From NCBI RefSeq assembly GCF_001179945.1, contig NZ_CVSG01000006.1, positions 1-48,623 of the forward strand: DNA of 48,623 nucleotides, given 5' to 3'. Numbering within the stretch: the first letter of the stretch is position 1; each line of letters opens with the position of its first letter. This document shows, one piece after another, positions 25,720 to 33,838 of this stretch. The notes under the pieces are model-generated. The model had not been told where the DNA came from. It saw nothing but the letters and a program-made list of their open reading frames with translations, and searched no databases. The DNA is from Candidatus Pelagibacter communis. Its GTDB lineage: Bacteria > Pseudomonadota > Alphaproteobacteria > Pelagibacterales > Pelagibacteraceae. The translations under genes and the position numbers were made by a program.

Positions 25720-26745
25720 ATGAAAAAAATTGTTGTTACTGGAGGAAATGGTTTTATAGGAAGCAACCTCGTCAATTTCCTTAATAAAAAAAAATATTTT
25801 GTCATTAATATTGACAAAAACATATATTCAAAAGGCTCTTATTTACTCAAAAACTTAAGTAAAAAATATTACAAGTTTTATGAGCTTGATATTAACAGTA
25901 AAAAAATTTTTAATATTTTAAAAAAATACGAGCCGATAGCTATTTTTAATCTTGCGGCAGAAACTCATGTTGATAGATCAATAGATGCTCCTGAAAATTT
26001 TATTTATTCAAATATTTTAGGAACATTTAATATTTTAGAACAGTTGAGGAAGTATAAAAAAGCAGTAAATAAAAAAATTAAACTCATTCATGTTTCTACA
26101 GATGAAGTGTATGGGGACATAAAAAATGGAACAAGATCTTCAGAAAAAAGTCCGTATTTGCCTAGCTCGCCATATTCAGCAAGTAAAGCTAGCTCTGATC
26201 ATTTAATTAAATCATATGTTCGTACTTATAGTATTGATGCTATGATTTCTAATTGCTGTAATAATTTTGGACCGGGCCAATTCCCAGAAAAATTGATACC
26301 TACTTTAATATTTAATATTTTAAACAATAAACCCTTATCAATTTATGGGAAAGGTTTTAATTCGAGAGAGTGGATTTACGTTGAAGATCATTGTAGAGGA
26401 CTGTTTGATATCTTTAGAAAAGGTAAAAGTGGCCAAAGCTATAATATAGGTACAGGATTTAATATAACGAATCTTAATTTAACCAAACTTTTATTAAAAA
26501 TTGTAAGAAATAAAAAAATGGAAATAGGTAAACGAGTCAAAATAAAATTTGTAAAAGATAGACCAGGGCACGATTTTAGATATGCTTTGAATAGTAGAAA
26601 GATTTTAAAAGAATTGAAATGGAAGCCCAAAATAAACTTTGACTCTGGTCTTAATAAAACTCTAAGTTGGTATATCGAAAATTATAGTTTTTTTAATTAT
26701 TTTTCTAAAAAATTTTTTTTCAAGAGGCTAGGTCTTAAATTATGA
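25720..26745 (+). CDS. rfbB: dTDP-glucose 4,6-dehydratase
   Basis: RfbB makes dTDP-4-keto-6-deoxyglucose, the entry to rhamnose and many deoxysugars. The 341-residue product has IVVTGGNGFIGSNLVNFL, NLAAETHVDRSIDAPENFI, VSTDEVYGD (catalytic Thr-Asp-Glu) and YSASKASSDHLIKSY (YxxxK), the diagnostic set for this dehydratase. CNNFGPGQFPEKLIPTLI and GFNSREWIYVEDHC are also family-typical. It starts a four-gene run rfbB-rfbA-reductase-rfbC and overlaps rfbA by 4 bases. Confidence 0.94.
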   Translation: MKKIVVTGGNGFIGSNLVNFLNKKKYFVINIDKNIYSKGSYLLKNLSKKYYKFYELDINSKKIFNILKKYEPIAIFNLAAETHVDRSIDAPENFIYSNILGTFNILEQLRKYKKAVNKKIKLIHVSTDEVYGDIKNGTRSSEKSPYLPSSPYSASKASSDHLIKSYVRTYSIDAMISNCCNNFGPGQFPEKLIPTLIFNILNNKPLSIYGKGFNSREWIYVEDHCRGLFDIFRKGKSGQSYNIGTGFNITNLNLTKLLLKIVRNKKMEIGKRVKIKFVKDRPGHDFRYALNSRKILKELKWKPKINFDSGLNKTLSWYIENYSFFNYFSKKFFFKRLGLKL

Positions 26746-27611
26746 TTAAAAAAGGTATCATACTAGCTGGTGGTCATGGAACAAGAATGAGTCCTTTAAC
26801 AAAAGCTGTCAATAAACAATTATTACCGATATACGATAAGCCTTTAATTTATTACCCGCTTTCAGTATTAATGTTAGCAGGGATTAAAAATATTTTAATT
26901 ATTGTAAATAAAGGTCAATTACCTCAGTTTAAAAAAATTCTTCAAGATGGAAAAAGATTTGGTATTAAGATTAGTTACGTTGAACAAACAAAACCAAAAG
27001 GTTTACCAGATGCTTTTATACTTGGGGAAAAATTTATAAAAAATGATAAAGTGGCTCTAATTTTAGGAGATAATTTCTTTTACGGCCAGAGTTTAACTAA
27101 TAACTTAAAAAAATGTGTAAAATTAAATTCAGGATGTAAAATTTTAGTTCATCCAGTAAGCAAACCAGAGCTATTTGGAATTGCTAGTTTAAATGTTAAT
27201 AATAAGATAACTTCAATCAAAGAAAAACCTAAGAATTCCAAATCAAATTTAGCAATAACAGGGTTATACTTTTTCGATAACAATGTAATACGAATGAGTA
27301 AATCACTAAGACCCTCGAAAAGAAAAGAATTAGAGATAGTTGATTTATTAAATAAATATAGAAGAAAAAATAGATTAAAGGCTGAATTTTTAGGTAGAGG
27401 TGGTGCATGGTTAGATACAGGCTCAATTGAAGATTTCTACAATACATCATCTTTTGTTTCAGCTTTGGAAAATAGGCAGGGTTTTAAGATTGCTTGCTTA
27501 GAGGAAATAGCTCTTAGATATAGCTGGATAAACAAAAATGGTATTAAAAAAGCGATTAACTTTTACGGAAATTGTATTTATTCAAATTACCTAAAAAAGC
27601 TAATTAAATAA
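26742..27611 (+). CDS. rfbA: Glucose-1-phosphate thymidylyltransferase
   Basis: RfbA forms dTDP-glucose from dTTP and glucose-1-phosphate. The 289-residue product has KGIILAGGHGTRMSPLTKAV (nucleotide loop), PIYDKPLIYYPLSVLMLAGI, ILGDNFFYGQSL (metal site) and FGIASLNVNNKITSIKEKP. LGRGGAWLDTGSIEDFYNTSSFV near the C-terminus is the standard signature. Normal length and intact motifs. It overlaps rfbB by 4 bases, and the next gene starts 12 bases downstream. Confidence 0.95.
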   Translation: MIKKGIILAGGHGTRMSPLTKAVNKQLLPIYDKPLIYYPLSVLMLAGIKNILIIVNKGQLPQFKKILQDGKRFGIKISYVEQTKPKGLPDAFILGEKFIKNDKVALILGDNFFYGQSLTNNLKKCVKLNSGCKILVHPVSKPELFGIASLNVNNKITSIKEKPKNSKSNLAITGLYFFDNNVIRMSKSLRPSKRKELEIVDLLNKYRRKNRLKAEFLGRGGAWLDTGSIEDFYNTSSFVSALENRQGFKIACLEEIALRYSWINKNGIKKAINFYGNCIYSNYLKKLIK

Positions 27612-27623
27612 TCTATATAAAAT

Positions 27624-28325
27624 ATGCTTAAAAATATAGTTGTTACAGGTGGAAATGGAAGATTTGCTCAAGAACTAAAGAAAATAAAATGTAAGTATAA
27701 TTTTATTTTTAGAAGTAAAAAACAATTAAATGTTTTATCAATGAGTTCTATTACAAAAAATATTAAAAATTTTAAGCCTGATTGTATTCTTCATTTAGCA
27801 GGTTTATCAAGACCAATGTCTATACATAACAAAAATATTCAAAGGAGTATTGACCTTAATATTATTGGAACAGCGAACTTAGTCAAAGCATGTAGTGAAA
27901 GGAATATAAAAATAATTTTTTTTTCAACAAATTACGTTTATCCAGGAAAGAAGGGAAATTACAAAGAACATGATGCATTGCTTCCATGGAATAATTATGG
28001 ATGGTCAAAACTTGGTGCTGAATCTGCTGTTCAAATGTATAAAAATTCTTTGATTATAAGAGCTTGTATGACTGAAAGACCATTCACACATAAATCAGCA
28101 TTTCAAGATGTAATGTCTAACTTTATTTTCCATGACGAATTTGCAAAAATTTTCATTAAAATTATACCTGAGAAAGGTATAATTAATATGGGTGGAAAAA
28201 TACAAACAATATATGATTTTGCAAAAAAAAATAATAAAAATATTAAAAAAGCTTACTCAAAAGGATTATTACCAGAAAAAATTTACATGAATTTAAATAA
28301 ATTAAATAAACTAATAAAGCGATGA
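27624..28325 (+). CDS. Short RmlD-like NAD-dependent sugar reductase/epimerase
   Basis: This 233-residue extended short-chain dehydrogenase is encoded between rfbA and rfbC, where the dTDP-4-dehydrorhamnose reductase gene is expected. IVVTGGNGRFAQELKK is the NAD loop, ILHLAGLSRP and FFSTNYVYPGKKGNYKEHD are RmlD-like, and YGWSKLGAESAV holds the catalytic YxxxK. At 233 residues it is roughly 60 shorter than ordinary RmlD and has a shortened, Lys/Asn-rich C-terminal part, so the sugar-binding lobe may be reduced. It could make dTDP-rhamnose or a related deoxysugar. It overlaps rfbC by 4 bases. Confidence 0.75.
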   Translation: MLKNIVVTGGNGRFAQELKKIKCKYNFIFRSKKQLNVLSMSSITKNIKNFKPDCILHLAGLSRPMSIHNKNIQRSIDLNIIGTANLVKACSERNIKIIFFSTNYVYPGKKGNYKEHDALLPWNNYGWSKLGAESAVQMYKNSLIIRACMTERPFTHKSAFQDVMSNFIFHDEFAKIFIKIIPEKGIINMGGKIQTIYDFAKKNNKNIKKAYSKGLLPEKIYMNLNKLNKLIKR

Positions 28326-28858
28326 AAATTATAAAAACTAAGTTTAAAAACCTATTAATTATCAAACAAAAAAATAACATAGATAGAAGAGGAAATTTAA
28401 GAGAAATTTTTAATCAGAAAATCTTAAAGAAGAAAAATTTTGTTTTTGAGTATTGTACATCCTCAAAAGCAAAAGCATTAAGAGGATTTCATTTTCAATA
28501 TAACTTTCAACAAGCTAAATATGTAAATGTTCTAAAAGGTAAAATACTTGACTGCGTAATTGATCTAAGGAAAAATTCTAGAACTTTTGGAAAAACTTTT
28601 AAAATAATATTATCCGATAAAAATTGTTTAAGCTTATATATACCAGAGGGGTTTGCACATGCATTTTATAGCTATGAAAAAATAAACATTATTTATTATA
28701 AATTGACCAACTACTATAAGCCTAAATATGAGCAAGGAATAAATCTTTTGGATAGATCTTTAAATATTAATTGGCCAGGGAAAAAATTTAAAATATCTAA
28801 AAAAGATAAAAATTTAGGTTCATTTAAAGATTTTTTATCAAATTTTAATTATTTGTAG
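28322..28858 (+). CDS. rfbC: dTDP-4-dehydrorhamnose 3,5-epimerase
   Basis: This 178-residue cupin epimerase has the catalytic histidine in LRGFHFQ, DCVIDLRKNSRTFGK with the Asp partner, YIPEGFAHAFYSYE, and YKLTNYYKPKYEQGI with the active-site tyrosine. It ends with LDRSLNINWPGKK, matching the DP-L-I-WP region of RmlC. It produces dTDP-4-keto-L-rhamnose from the RfbB product. Its 3' end overlaps the convergent DUF4422 gene by 10 bases. Confidence 0.93.
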   Translation: MKIIKTKFKNLLIIKQKNNIDRRGNLREIFNQKILKKKNFVFEYCTSSKAKALRGFHFQYNFQQAKYVNVLKGKILDCVIDLRKNSRTFGKTFKIILSDKNCLSLYIPEGFAHAFYSYEKINIIYYKLTNYYKPKYEQGINLLDRSLNINWPGKKFKISKKDKNLGSFKDFLSNFNYL

Positions 28859-29658
28859 TCAGATAAATCTTTAACTAAAATAGGATACTCCTTTATCTTG
28901 AAATTCCTATTAAACCAATAAGATAAAAATCTTTCGGCTAAAAAACCGTAAATTCTTTGTAAACCATAACCTTTTAATTCATTTATTCCAAAAACTTCTT
29001 CGCATCTGTTAAGCCATGGAAAAATAACATCATAATAGTTTTTTAAAATTTCAGTTTTGCATATAAACATATTATGAGGGTTAAAAGATGTCTCCTTGTT
29101 CATAAATTCTCTGAATGCATTTTTATCTTTTTCATTTAAAAGATCGATTGCTATATCCAAATTACCCTTCCCATGAAATAAATCAAAATGAAACTTAAGA
29201 TTTCTTTTTTTTTTATTAAAAATTAACGATGGTTTTTTAAGAAAGCTTCTTAAATGATTTTTAATTATTTTTGAAAATTTATAATTTTCTACAGAAAATT
29301 TTTCTCCAAGGATACAATCAAAATTATTATTATCTATTTCATTAATTGATAAACTCTGTAAATTTTCGAATGAAATGTCTTCTCTTGTAATAGTTTTTTT
29401 TAAAAAAAACTTCCTATACTGGCAAAAACCAATCCATTCGCTTTCAATTTTATTCAAGTAATTTTTCCATAACCAATAGTGAAACGTATACTCACCATAA
29501 TTTGAGTTTTTCTCAGAAATACTCAATCCATTTTTATCAGTGAAAAAATCTTTTGAAAATTTTTTCTCTCCTAATCCTACAGGAATATACGATAATTTTT
29601 TGATTAATTGTTCATGACTAGGTTCAAGAGTTAAACAGAAAATTGAAACTTTATTCAT
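28849..29658 (-). CDS. DUF4422 protein (putative glycosyltransferase)
   Basis: This 269-residue protein has SNYGEYTFHYWLWKNY, EWIGFCQYRKFF and NPHNMFICKTEIL, the landmark segments of DUF4422, a family found in capsule and O-antigen clusters and thought to be glycosyltransferases. The C-terminal YGFLAERFLSYWF also matches. The ATG at 29658 lies only six bases from the CCA end of the tRNA gene upstream, and no Shine-Dalgarno is present. If transcribed through the tRNA, processing would leave a nearly leaderless message. Confidence 0.82.
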   Translation of the reverse strand: MNKVSIFCLTLEPSHEQLIKKLSYIPVGLGEKKFSKDFFTDKNGLSISEKNSNYGEYTFHYWLWKNYLNKIESEWIGFCQYRKFFLKKTITREDISFENLQSLSINEIDNNNFDCILGEKFSVENYKFSKIIKNHLRSFLKKPSLIFNKKKRNLKFHFDLFHGKGNLDIAIDLLNEKDKNAFREFMNKETSFNPHNMFICKTEILKNYYDVIFPWLNRCEEVFGINELKGYGLQRIYGFLAERFLSYWFNRNFKIKEYPILVKDLSDYK

Positions 29659-29664
29659 AAAATT

Positions 29665-29741
29665 TGGTAGCGAGGGGCGGATTCGAACCGCCGACCCCAG
29701 GCTTATGAGTCCTGTGCTCTAACCAACTGAGCTACCTCGCC
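29665..29741 (-). tRNA. tRNA-Met (CAT anticodon)
   Basis: A 77-base cloverleaf on the minus strand with encoded CCA. The acceptor stem pairs GGCGAGG with CCTCGCT (G1-U72 wobble). The D-arm is AGCTCAGTTGGTTAGAGC, the anticodon loop CTCATAA, and the T-arm GGCGG-TTCGAAT-CCGCC. The base pair at the top of the anticodon stem (31-39) is A-G, a mismatch; the other four are canonical. The CAT anticodon and general resemblance to E. coli elongator Met tRNA support elongator tRNA-Met. A lysidine-modified Ile tRNA also carries CAT and cannot be wholly excluded. It is not an initiator tRNA: it lacks the C1-A72 mismatch type and the GGG/CCC anticodon stem. Confidence 0.95.
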
Positions 29742-29771
29742 AAAAAATTAACTTATAATGGATATTATAAT

Positions 29772-30812
29772 TTATTTAAACTTTTTTCTTATCTTATAAT
29801 TTAAAGGCTTTTCATATTTTAAAAAGCAAAGGTATGAAATTATCATAAGCAAAACCATGAAAAATATGAAAAAAGTTTTAGTAGCATAAAGAGTTTCGCT
29901 TAAATTAAAAATATCAAAATTTATTATAATAAAAATTTGTAAAGGTACATGGATAAGGTAAATTGAATAAGTTAAGTCACCTAGAGAAGAAAATAAATTC
30001 TGTATTGATTTCTTCTTAATTAAATAATCAATTTGAGAAAATAATAGAACAGCAAACGGGCAAAATAAATAAGTTTTATAATTTCCAACAAATGATACTG
30101 TGATCATCATTATAGATATTAATATTAATATTTTTGGTTTATTAAAATAAGTTGTAATTAAATAAACAATTACACCTGAAAAAAAAAGTCTGGCACATTC
30201 TAAAAATAAACTTTCAATTTTAAAAATTTTAGCAAGTAATATTAAAAAAATACTTAAAATGATTACAAAGATAAATTTATACCTTCTTAATAAAGAAAGC
30301 GTTAAAAAAAAAATTATATAAATTGCTATTTCGATAGAGACGCTCCATATGGGTGCATTAAACGAGTGACCTTGTTCAAAACCCCATGAGGAGATGAAAA
30401 ACAAATGTAAGAAAAAATGATATAAATCGTTAAACTCAACTATCTGAAAACTTTTAAAATGAAACAAACTAATATATTGCAGAATAGTAATTATAATTAA
30501 TGTAGCAAAATGAAGTGGGTAAAGTCTTGCAAATCTGTTAAGAAAAAACTCTCGGCTTGTAACTAATTTTTCTTTACTTAAATAAACATGGGCAAAAACA
30601 AACCCAGATATTGCATAAAAAACGTGCACACCGTAAATTCCATATTGGTAAAAAACATTTAAGAAATCAGAAAAAGGTAAATAAACAAATGTTTCTTTAT
30701 AATTTATAGATGAAGTTGAATTAAATGGACTAAAGAAATGTCTGTAATGGTAAAATAAAACTGATAGTGATGTAAAAAATCTTAAAATTTCAATCCCAAA
30801 ATATTTTTTCAT
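29772..30812 (-). CDS. Acyltransferase family 3 membrane protein (OafA/YrhL-like)
   Basis: This 346-residue protein has about ten membrane helices. IEILRFFTSLSVLFYHYRHFF at the start, with HY in helix 1, is the acyltransferase-3 signature; AISGFVFAHVYL and FFLNRFARLYPLHF (RxxRLYP-like) follow. INAPIWSVSIEIAIYIIF carries the conserved W-S-x-E element. Such enzymes O-acetylate or acylate surface polysaccharides on the periplasmic side. It is 31 bases downstream of nothing coding except the divergent-facing tRNA, and 4 bases from the GT61 gene upstream, so they are probably cotranscribed. Confidence 0.9.
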   Translation of the reverse strand: MKKYFGIEILRFFTSLSVLFYHYRHFFSPFNSTSSINYKETFVYLPFSDFLNVFYQYGIYGVHVFYAISGFVFAHVYLSKEKLVTSREFFLNRFARLYPLHFATLIIITILQYISLFHFKSFQIVEFNDLYHFFLHLFFISSWGFEQGHSFNAPIWSVSIEIAIYIIFFLTLSLLRRYKFIFVIILSIFLILLAKIFKIESLFLECARLFFSGVIVYLITTYFNKPKILILISIMMITVSFVGNYKTYLFCPFAVLLFSQIDYLIKKKSIQNLFSSLGDLTYSIYLIHVPLQIFIIINFDIFNLSETLYATKTFFIFFMVLLMIISYLCFLKYEKPLNYKIRKKFK

Positions 30813-30816
30813 AATA

Positions 30817-31914
30817 TCAATTTAATTTTTCCTCAAGCGAAATCAATGGGATACTAATTAGTCCTTGTTGATCATTTGAATATGTGGATGCCGCCACTGA
30901 AATATCACTAAAATTAAGTTTCAATTTTTTTGCAAGATTAGAATACATGAAACCCGCATTATTTGGTTTAAGCTCAAGAACTAAAGTTTGTGGTTTACAA
31001 AAAGTCAGATTAGCAAATCCAGCACCATGTAAACCTATAATTTCAGAAGCATTATTAAATAAGCTTATCTGATCTTCAAAAGAGAGATCACTTAAAGCAA
31101 TTATTGAATATCCTTTTTTTATAAGAAATTTTTTTAACTCTTCTTCATTTATTATTCTTCTTAACTTGCTATGATTAGATTTAGCATCTCTCCGATCTAT
31201 GTAAAATTTACTTGGAAATTTTTTTGATGTTTTTTTTAAAAATTTAGCTCTGAGAAATTGTATAATCCAATCTGGAATATTTTGAATTTCATTTGAAGGG
31301 TCATTATTTATTACATAAGGGTGGTCTACTGCAAAAGCTATATCTGACTGGATGTGTCTAAATTTTTTACTTGATATCCTTTTTTCTTTTGGAATTTTGA
31401 GAAAATCTAAGGTTTGAATTTGAAATTTTTCTTTTAAATCTGGAAATAAAAAATAGTCTATCTCATTTATGTTTATTTTATCCTCTAAAATCTTAAGTCT
31501 AGGGAGGACATCATATAACCAATGCCAATAATTCGCATTACCTGCCCCACCAGTTAAAAGAGAGAAAACAGAACCTTTAAGCTCTTTTTTAAATCTTGGT
31601 GTTCCCTTAGTAAGAACAATATTATTTGAGATATTTGAGTTTTTTACATTTCTTAATTGAAACGAAGGACCCTCTATTAATTTATTTTCAATTATAAATG
31701 CAGTATCATTTATTGTATCTGTATAAATTCTACCTTTATTAATTTTAAATATTTTATATGAGGAACTTTTGTCGAAAGTAGTTTTAAAGACATCTATTAA
31801 TTCATGATTAGCGGAATTGACAATTCCTTTAATTTTTCCGAAAAAAAAAGAAAAAATACTATACCCGATATATTTTGTTATAGATTGTAATTTCTTTTTT
31901 ATAGAATTAGTCAA
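30817..31914 (-). CDS. Glycosyltransferase family 61 (DUF563) protein
   Basis: This 365-residue protein has the GT61/DUF563 landmarks GNANYWHWLYDVLPRLKIL, FYIDRRDAKSNHSKLRRIINEEEL and IIGLHGAGFANLTFCKP followed by VLELKPNN. These enzymes transfer pentoses or other sugars in capsule and LPS assembly. It sits in the sugar island between an acyltransferase (4 bases downstream) and the divergent gmd gene (50 bases). There is no signal peptide, so it is probably cytosolic or membrane-associated. Donor unknown. Confidence 0.87.
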   Translation of the reverse strand: MTNSIKKKLQSITKYIGYSIFSFFFGKIKGIVNSANHELIDVFKTTFDKSSSYKIFKINKGRIYTDTINDTAFIIENKLIEGPSFQLRNVKNSNISNNIVLTKGTPRFKKELKGSVFSLLTGGAGNANYWHWLYDVLPRLKILEDKININEIDYFLFPDLKEKFQIQTLDFLKIPKEKRISSKKFRHIQSDIAFAVDHPYVINNDPSNEIQNIPDWIIQFLRAKFLKKTSKKFPSKFYIDRRDAKSNHSKLRRIINEEELKKFLIKKGYSIIALSDLSFEDQISLFNNASEIIGLHGAGFANLTFCKPQTLVLELKPNNAGFMYSNLAKKLKLNFSDISVAASTYSNDQQGLISIPLISLEEKLN

Positions 31915-31964
31915 AATAATATTATAGTTATAATCTAAATTTAATAATTTTATAAAGCAAAATA

Positions 31965-32948
31965 ATGAAAAAAAAAGCTCTCATAACAGGTATTACTGGT
32001 CAAGATGGATCTTATCTAGCTGAATTTTTACTGAAAAAAGGTTACTCGGTTCATGGTATGGTAAGAAGAGTTGCAGCGGAAGATGAGTCTCATCGTTTTT
32101 GGAGATTAAGACATATAAAAAAAAGTTTAAATATCCATGCTGGATCTTTAGAAAGTTATGCAAGTGTAATTAATATTGTTACAAAAATTAAACCTAACGA
32201 AATTTATCATTTGGGCGCTCAAAGCTATATTGATTATGCTTTTAAAGATGAATTTTCCACAATTAATACAAATATTAATGGCACACATTTTTTACTATCT
32301 GCAATTAAAGAATTCTCTCCAAAAACAAAATTTTATTTTGCCGGATCATCAGAAATGTTTGGAAAAGTTAGAGAAGTGCCACAAAATGAGAAAACCCCTT
32401 TCTATCCTAGGTCTGTTTACGGTATATCAAAAGTAGCTGGGTTTGATTTAACTAGAAATTATCGAGAAGCATATAAATTATTTTGTTGTAGTGGAATATT
32501 ATTTAATCACGAGTCTCCAAGACGTGGCTTTGAGTTTGTTACTAGAAAAATAACTCATGCAGTTGCAAGAATAAAATTTGGACTTCAAAAAGATTTACAA
32601 CTTGGAAATATAGATGCAAAAAGAGATTGGGGGCATGCAAAAGATTACGTTGAAGCAATGTGGTTAATGCTCAATAGAAAAAAACCTGAAGATTACGTTA
32701 TTAGTACAGGCAAACATTATACCGTAAGAGATTTTGCTAAACTTGCATTTAAATTAGTAGACTTAGATTACAAAAAATTTGTTAAAGTAGAAAAGAAATT
32801 ATATCGCCCTTCTGAAGTTGAAAGTCTGTTAGGAAACTGTAGTAAAGCTAAAAGAGAATTAAAATGGAAGCCCAAATATGATTTTAAAAAGCTTGTAGAG
32901 GATATGGTGAAAGCTGATTTAGAATTTGTTGAAAAAGAAGGCTATTAA
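31965..32948 (+). CDS. gmd: GDP-mannose 4,6-dehydratase
   Basis: Gmd makes GDP-4-keto-6-deoxy-D-mannose, precursor of fucose, rhamnose and perosamine. The 327-residue product has ALITGITGQDGSYLAEFLLKKGY, HLGAQSYIDYAF, GSSEMFGK (catalytic Ser-Glu), YGISKVAG (YxxxK) and HESPRRGFEFVTRKI, with GNIDAKRDWGHAKDYV further on, all characteristic of Gmd. It is shorter than many Gmd proteins (around 350-370), mainly in the C-terminus. No fcl/wcaG partner gene lies in the window, so the downstream sugar is unclear. Confidence 0.9.
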   Translation: MKKKALITGITGQDGSYLAEFLLKKGYSVHGMVRRVAAEDESHRFWRLRHIKKSLNIHAGSLESYASVINIVTKIKPNEIYHLGAQSYIDYAFKDEFSTINTNINGTHFLLSAIKEFSPKTKFYFAGSSEMFGKVREVPQNEKTPFYPRSVYGISKVAGFDLTRNYREAYKLFCCSGILFNHESPRRGFEFVTRKITHAVARIKFGLQKDLQLGNIDAKRDWGHAKDYVEAMWLMLNRKKPEDYVISTGKHYTVRDFAKLAFKLVDLDYKKFVKVEKKLYRPSEVESLLGNCSKAKRELKWKPKYDFKKLVEDMVKADLEFVEKEGY

Positions 32949-32959
32949 TAATTTTAATT

Positions 32960-33838
32960 GTGAAGAGTCTTTTTAAAAATTTCTTTAAAAATAAAAATCA
33001 AACAAACGAAAAAAGATATCAAGAATATATACTCCCTAAAATCAAGGAATTTAGAAAAAAGATTGATTCTAAATCTGAGATTTCTTTTTTACATTATGGA
33101 CATCTTGGGGACATCATAAATAGCCTACCCGTCATTCAGGAACTTTCTAAAATAAAAAAATGTAATTTATTTATTGAAAAAGATAAGAAAATTCCTGAAC
33201 ACGTTGTTTCAAAAGATCACCCGTCGGGGAGAGTATATTTAGTAGAAAACAGTATCAATAAGTTAATTCCTCTTTTGAAATATCAAAAATTTTTAAACAA
33301 TGTTGAAGTTTACAAAGACCAAAAAATTGATATTGATTTAAATTTTTTTAGAGAGCTACCAATTAATTTTAACATCGACTCAGTGAGATGGTATTCACAT
33401 TTAACTGGTTGTTTTCCAAATCTTACAAATAACTATTTAAATGTTCATGAGAATAGTAAATTTCAAAACTATGTTGTAATTATGAGAAGTCTTAGACGTC
33501 AAAATAAACAATTAGATTTCTCTTTTTTATCAAATTACAAAAACTTAGTTTTTGTTGGTTTGAAAGATGAATTTGATGATTTGAAATTTCAAATAAAAAA
33601 TCTTGAATTTTATGACTGTAAAGATTTTCTTGAACTAGCATCTATAATCAGAAGTTCGAAACTTTTCATTGGAAATTTATCTTTTGGCTTCGCAATAGCT
33701 GAGGCTCTTAAAGTGCCAAGATTGTTAGAGTCAGCGCCAAATTTTCCTCTTGTATATCCTAATGGTAATTATGGATATGATTTCTATTTTCAAGTGCACT
33801 TTGAACAGTTAGTTGAAAAATTATATAAACTTAAATAA
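32960..33838 (+). CDS. Glycosyltransferase-9-like protein of unknown specificity
   Basis: This 292-residue protein starts with GTG, 11 bases after gmd. FLHYGHLGDIINSLPVIQEL near residue 45 resembles the N-terminal G-x-LGD motif of GT9 heptosyltransferases. Near the C-terminus SKLFIGNLSFGFAIAEALKVPRLLES occupies the place of the GT9 donor site, where canonical members have S-N-D-T-G-P-x-H. Here the motif reads I-G-N-L-S-F-G-F-A. So it has the fold but a changed donor pocket, and its activity is uncertain. A 35-residue basic N-terminal extension precedes the fold. It overlaps the convergent methyltransferase by 8 bases. Confidence 0.65.
   Translation: MKSLFKNFFKNKNQTNEKRYQEYILPKIKEFRKKIDSKSEISFLHYGHLGDIINSLPVIQELSKIKKCNLFIEKDKKIPEHVVSKDHPSGRVYLVENSINKLIPLLKYQKFLNNVEVYKDQKIDIDLNFFRELPINFNIDSVRWYSHLTGCFPNLTNNYLNVHENSKFQNYVVIMRSLRRQNKQLDFSFLSNYKNLVFVGLKDEFDDLKFQIKNLEFYDCKDFLELASIIRSSKLFIGNLSFGFAIAEALKVPRLLESAPNFPLVYPNGNYGYDFYFQVHFEQLVEKLYKLK

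Noticed and set aside
29665-29741. Possible integration site at the tRNA 3' end
   Set aside because: No second copy of the tRNA 3' segment and no integrase gene was seen in the window.
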